Part shown: positions 4,747 through 7,032 of the stretch, piece after piece | Position numbering within the stretch: position 1 is the first letter of the stretch | How the letters are laid out: each line of letters starts with the position of its first letter | Origin: Streptomyces lilacinus | Lineage (GTDB): Bacteria; Actinomycetota; Actinomycetes; Streptomycetales; Streptomycetaceae | Reading direction: 5' to 3' | Assembly: GCA_000715685.1 (NCBI GenBank) | Contig: KL569417.1 | Location: 5,602 to 12,633, forward strand | Length of the DNA: 7,032 nt | Made by a program: the position numbers and the translations under genes | Notes under the pieces: generated by a model | Seen by the model: the letters and a program-made list of their open reading frames with translations, nothing else | Told to the model about the DNA's origin: nothing | The model's database searches: none

Positions 4747-5150
4747 TTTCCCCACCTGCCCTGTGAATTGGCTGCCTTGACCTTGGCGCTGAGCCGCTCG
4801 CTGTCGGTCGCGATCCTCACACCGACGGGTTCGGCCTCCCATTCGCGTCCGCCGGCGGGCGGGCGGAGCCGAAGGTGTAGGCCTTCGCGGCCAACGACCT
4901 GACCGAGCCGGTCGCGCGCCGTGTCCACGACGAACGTGCCGGTCGCGGGCGCGGCTTGCGGTTGTCTGCGCGGTGTGGGGCAGGGAATGAGGTTGATCCC
5001 GTGGGCGCCGATCGCCACGACGAAGTCGTGGCCGTTCCCGGGCGGCGCAACCGGCACCGGCCCGGCGGCCGGGCGCTCGGCGGCTCCCGAGCCGTTGCCC
5101 GCGACCAGCGCTCTCACCCGTGTGAACCAGCGGGCGATAAAGTGAGGCAT
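4743..5150 (-). CDS. Small protein with proline-rich N-terminal region and SH3-like module (135 aa)
   Basis: Function unknown. Three parts are visible. Residues 1-18 (MPHFIARWFTRVRALVAG) could form an amphipathic basic helix. Residues 19-70 are a Pro/Ala-rich linker broken by a hydrophobic patch (FVVAIGAHGINLIPC). Residues 71-113 form a compact beta module: GTFVVDTARDRLGQVVG, GLHLRLRPPAGGREWEAEP. The remainder (IATDSERLSAKVKAANSQGR) is helical. From memory, 65-90-residue proteins with this D-T-A-R-D-R...G-G-R-E-W core are frequent, uncharacterised and regulator-associated in streptomycetes; here the module has a long N-terminal extension. The ATG at 5150 is preceded by AGGAAGCAGG, 5 bases away. 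It heads a probable three-gene unit and is divergent from the XRE regulator. Confidence 0.75.
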   Translation of the reverse strand: MPHFIARWFTRVRALVAGNGSGAAERPAAGPVPVAPPGNGHDFVVAIGAHGINLIPCPTPRRQPQAAPATGTFVVDTARDRLGQVVGREGLHLRLRPPAGGREWEAEPVGVRIATDSERLSAKVKAANSQGRWGK

Positions 5151-5345
5151 GTCGACCTGCTTCCTCAGGTTGGCCGCGCCCCGGGGCCGTGTCAGCGGTC
5201 GCCGGGGTTTCGCGCGGGTGTCTTCGAACAGTCAACGCCTCTGCGGCAGCGCGAACTTGCACGGACTTTGCACATGCCCCGGCGATAGACGATGCCTCCT
5301 GCGACTATGGGCGCAAGCCCACCTTCTTGCGGGAAGACTTGACTC
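5151..5345. promoter_or_regulatory. Divergent regulatory region between the small-protein operon and the XRE regulator
   Basis: These 195 bases should contain promoters for both directions and are the likely binding site of the adjacent regulator. Visible elements are a direct repeat of TTGCAC (5257-5262 and 5268-5273), a small hairpin with a GCAA loop (GGGC 5309-5312 / GCCC 5317-5320), and a minus-strand TTGACT at 5235-5230 that could be a -35 element. I cannot match confident -10 elements. The XRE start has only a weak ribosome site (GGGAAG, about 10 bases before the ATG). Confidence 0.5.
5257..5273. repeat. TTGCAC direct repeat, 11-base period
   Basis: TTGCAC occurs at 5257-5262 and 5268-5273, start to start 11 bases, about one helical turn. 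The wider form is ACTTGCAC-GGAC-TTTGCAC. The phasing places both copies on the same face of the DNA, as expected for a regulator operator or a doubled -35-like box. Confidence 0.45.
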
Positions 5346-6527
5346 ATGAGCACTTCGCAACTGGCTCCCGGGGCGAACGTCGCCGCTCTGCGCAAGGCGC
5401 GGGGCTGGTCCCAGGCCCAGCTCGCCAGAAACTCAGCTGTCTCCCTGTCGCTGCTCAGCAAAATCGAGGTCGGTGACAGAGCGCTCACGCCCGCTGTGGC
5501 GACGGCCCTCGGCAGGGCCATGGGGCTCACCATGGCGGAGGTCCTGGGTCGAGCGCCCGTCGCGTACGACGACGAGAGCCGGCTGGCCGAGCTGCGTTCC
5601 GCCATAAGGGATTACGACCTGCCTGGAAAACGGCACCTGCCCGAAGACCAGATCGCCGCCGCGCTCACTGCGGCCGGCGAGTACCGGCACCAGGTGAACG
5701 TGACGCGGCTGATGAGCATGCTGCCCGGGCTGATCAGGGCTGCCACGACGCACGCGTACGCCGCCAACACGCCCGAGAGCTGGATGGCGCTCGCCGAGGC
5801 CTACAGCACTGCCTACTGGCTCGCGGCGCGTCATCGCTGGATGGATCTGGCCGAACTGGCCGTCGCGCGGCAGCAGTGGGCCGTCGCCCAAAAATGCAGC
5901 CCGCTCGGCGAAGCCATCGCCGCGCGGGACCGCGCCGGCACCTATCTCAACTTCGGCGACTGCGAGACGGGGCTGACCATCATCGATCGCGCGATCGGCG
6001 CGGCGGAGAGCACGCTCAGCGGCTCGGAAAGGGACCTCGCAGTCGGCATCCTCAATCTGCGGGGCATGACCCTGGCGGGCCGGCTCGACGACAAGCGGGA
6101 AGCGGAAAGGGAAGCCGCGCGCCACATCCGGTCCGCGGAGGCCGCGTCCGCGCATCTCGGCGATGACATCGAGGTCCACGGCCTGACGTTCGGCCCCCAA
6201 AACACCCTCACGCACCGGCTCGCCACATGCGTGGATCTCGGCAAACCTCGCGACGCCCTTGCCCTGACGGACAACCTGGCCGCCGCACTCGACGGACTAC
6301 CCCCGACACGCGTCGCGCCGACCCACATCAACGCCGCCAGGGCACAGCTGGACATCGGTGACCGCGACGGGGCATTGGAAAACCTGGGCACGGCCTGGCG
6401 TGCGGCTCCGCAGATGGCGCGGATTCATCCCATGGGGCAGGAGGTGTTCCGCGTACTCGTATCCCTGCACCGGCGGGGCAATCCGCGGCTTCGTCAGCTG
6501 TCCAAGCTCTCGGGGATCCCCCTCTAG
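5346..6527 (+). CDS. XRE-family HTH regulator with TPR-like C-terminal domain
   Basis: This 393-residue DNA-binding protein has an N-terminal Cro/C1-type helix-turn-helix at about residues 11-68: LRKARGWSQAQLARNSAVS, then LSLLSKIEVGDRALTPAVAT as the recognition region. The remainder is almost all alpha-helical with repeat-like pairs such as MALAEAYSTAYWLAARHRW, ERDLAVGILNLRGMTLAG, PRDALALTDNLAAALDGL and INAARAQLDIGDRDGALENL. This suggests TPR-like repeats that bind a peptide, small molecule or partner protein. Such regulators commonly act on the adjacent divergent genes, here the SH3-like/zinc-ribbon/kinase unit; that link is inferred from position. It contains AT-richer patches (for example near 5627 and 5890) than citA, consistent with accessory origin. 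The TAG stop at 6525-6527 is interlocked with the stop of the convergent gene. Confidence 0.88.
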   Translation: MSTSQLAPGANVAALRKARGWSQAQLARNSAVSLSLLSKIEVGDRALTPAVATALGRAMGLTMAEVLGRAPVAYDDESRLAELRSAIRDYDLPGKRHLPEDQIAAALTAAGEYRHQVNVTRLMSMLPGLIRAATTHAYAANTPESWMALAEAYSTAYWLAARHRWMDLAELAVARQQWAVAQKCSPLGEAIAARDRAGTYLNFGDCETGLTIIDRAIGAAESTLSGSERDLAVGILNLRGMTLAGRLDDKREAEREAARHIRSAEAASAHLGDDIEVHGLTFGPQNTLTHRLATCVDLGKPRDALALTDNLAAALDGLPPTRVAPTHINAARAQLDIGDRDGALENLGTAWRAAPQMARIHPMGQEVFRVLVSLHRRGNPRLRQLSKLSGIPL

Positions 6528-6973
6528 CTCTGGTCGGATCGGCCGTCATGGGCCCAGCCGCTCCATCGCCTGACGGTGATGGCGACCACCGGGCCCTCGG
6601 GGGGACAGGTCGCGTACTGCGGGTATTTCGCCCGGAGTAGCCCAACCGGAGTACGGCGCCGAGCCGGCTGCGGCCACACCTCGGCGCGTCCGTCGGCGCG
6701 GGCCCACCACAGGGTGGACCAGTCGTCGGCGTAGTGGTCGGCGAGGACCGAGACGCAGGGATTCTGCTCGATGTTGCGGAGGCGACGCAGGTCCCCGGTG
6801 GTCTTCGGCTTGTGGTCGACGGCGAAGTAGAGGGTGTTGCCGTCCACCACGAAGGTGATGGGTACGAGGTGGGGCCGGCCCTCCGCATCGGCCGTGGCCA
6901 GGCGGGCGACGGGCGAGGCCGCGAACCGGGCCCGGGCCTCCTCGGGTTCCAGTCTCACTGCTCGACGGTACAT
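6524..6973 (-). CDS. PPOX-class, probably F420-dependent oxidoreductase (Rv0121-like)
   Basis: A split-barrel flavin/deazaflavin-binding protein of 149 residues. It resembles the actinobacterial PPOX-class enzymes thought to use coenzyme F420; the substrate is unknown. Family features seen are ARFAASPVARLATADAEGRP (14-33), HLVPITFVVDGNTLYFAVDH (35-54), KPKTTGDLRRLRNIEQNPCV (55-74) and DDWSTLWWARADGRAEV (83-99). The C-terminal part has LLRAKYPQY (112-120) and PEGPVVAITVRRWSGWAHD (125-143). The ATG at 6973 has no obvious Shine-Dalgarno; a GTG at residue 7 (VRLEPEEA) fits the usual family start about as well. Residues 100-111 are unusually Arg/Pro-rich for the position and may be locally divergent. 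The gene converges on the XRE regulator, sharing CTAG as overlapping stops. Confidence 0.87.
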   Translation of the reverse strand: MYRRAVRLEPEEARARFAASPVARLATADAEGRPHLVPITFVVDGNTLYFAVDHKPKTTGDLRRLRNIEQNPCVSVLADHYADDWSTLWWARADGRAEVWPQPARRRTPVGLLRAKYPQYATCPPEGPVVAITVRRWSGWAHDGRSDQS

Positions 6974-6984
6974 CGGTCGGCGCG

Positions 6985-7032
6985 TTACGGCTGGGTGTGC
7001 GGACCCGCCAGGCGCAGCGAAGCGGAGCCGCA
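6985..7032 (-). CDS. Possible 3' end of another minus-strand gene (15 codons)
   Basis: A frame entering from the right edge reads ...CGSASLRLAGPHTQP and ends in TAA at 6987-6985, 11 bases before the PPOX gene start. If real, that gene would be upstream of the PPOX gene in the same direction. Fifteen codons are too few to recognise a protein or to exclude a chance open frame in GC-rich DNA. Confidence 0.25.
   Translation of the reverse strand, partial: CGSASLRLAGPHTQP

Noticed and set aside
3796..4902. Plus-strand open frame of 368 codons across the kinase and zinc-ribbon genes
   Set aside because: It is a shadow spanning two genes with good minus-strand motifs and has no recognisable domain of its own.
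4747..5262. Upstream extension of the zinc-ribbon protein frame to 5262 (291 aa)
   Set aside because: The extension is Arg/Pro/Ala-rich and lies in another frame of the 135-residue gene; GTG 4746 with its Shine-Dalgarno and GTGA coupling explains the start.

Overview
The window is very GC-rich, with coding third positions dominated by G/C, and its genes are of actinobacterial type. These include a CitA-class citrate synthase, an Rv0121-like F420/PPOX protein and an XRE regulator with a TPR-like C-terminus. A Streptomyces or close relative chromosome is the best reading. No rRNA, canonical tRNA, IS element, phage gene or CRISPR array is visible.

Left part (1-2378), which looks like core chromosome. 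A tandem-PAS protein runs off the left edge on the minus strand. Its upstream region carries several short direct repeats. A strong housekeeping-type promoter (TTGTGG-17-TAGGCT) then fires rightward. It faces no normal gene: only a 12-residue micro-ORF behind an extreme Shine-Dalgarno sequence, followed by about 140 bases that fold into nested long-range stems and two multibranch junctions. The promoter, micro-ORF and RNA module converges on pdxH (minus strand, pyridoxamine 5'-phosphate oxidase). It is the most interesting object in the window and I could not assign it to a known RNA family. Between pdxH and citA lies a 401-base divergent intergenic region with two dyads and two pairs of direct repeats.

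Middle (2379-3479): citA, a 366-residue citrate synthase with the usual catalytic histidines and a Glu in the position where many citrate synthases carry the catalytic Asp.

Right part (3469-6527), which looks like an accessory cassette. Three minus-strand genes appear to form one unit: a 135-residue protein with an SH3-like beta module, a 119-residue protein with a similar module plus a C-terminal zinc ribbon (coupled by a GTGA overlap), and an APH-fold kinase behind a strong hairpin. Divergent from them is an XRE/TPR-like regulator, the natural candidate to control the unit. The kinase gene overlaps the 3' end of citA by 11 bases. The regulator shares its stop with an F420/PPOX-family gene at a CTAG palindrome. 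The right edge may contain the last 15 codons of one more minus-strand gene.
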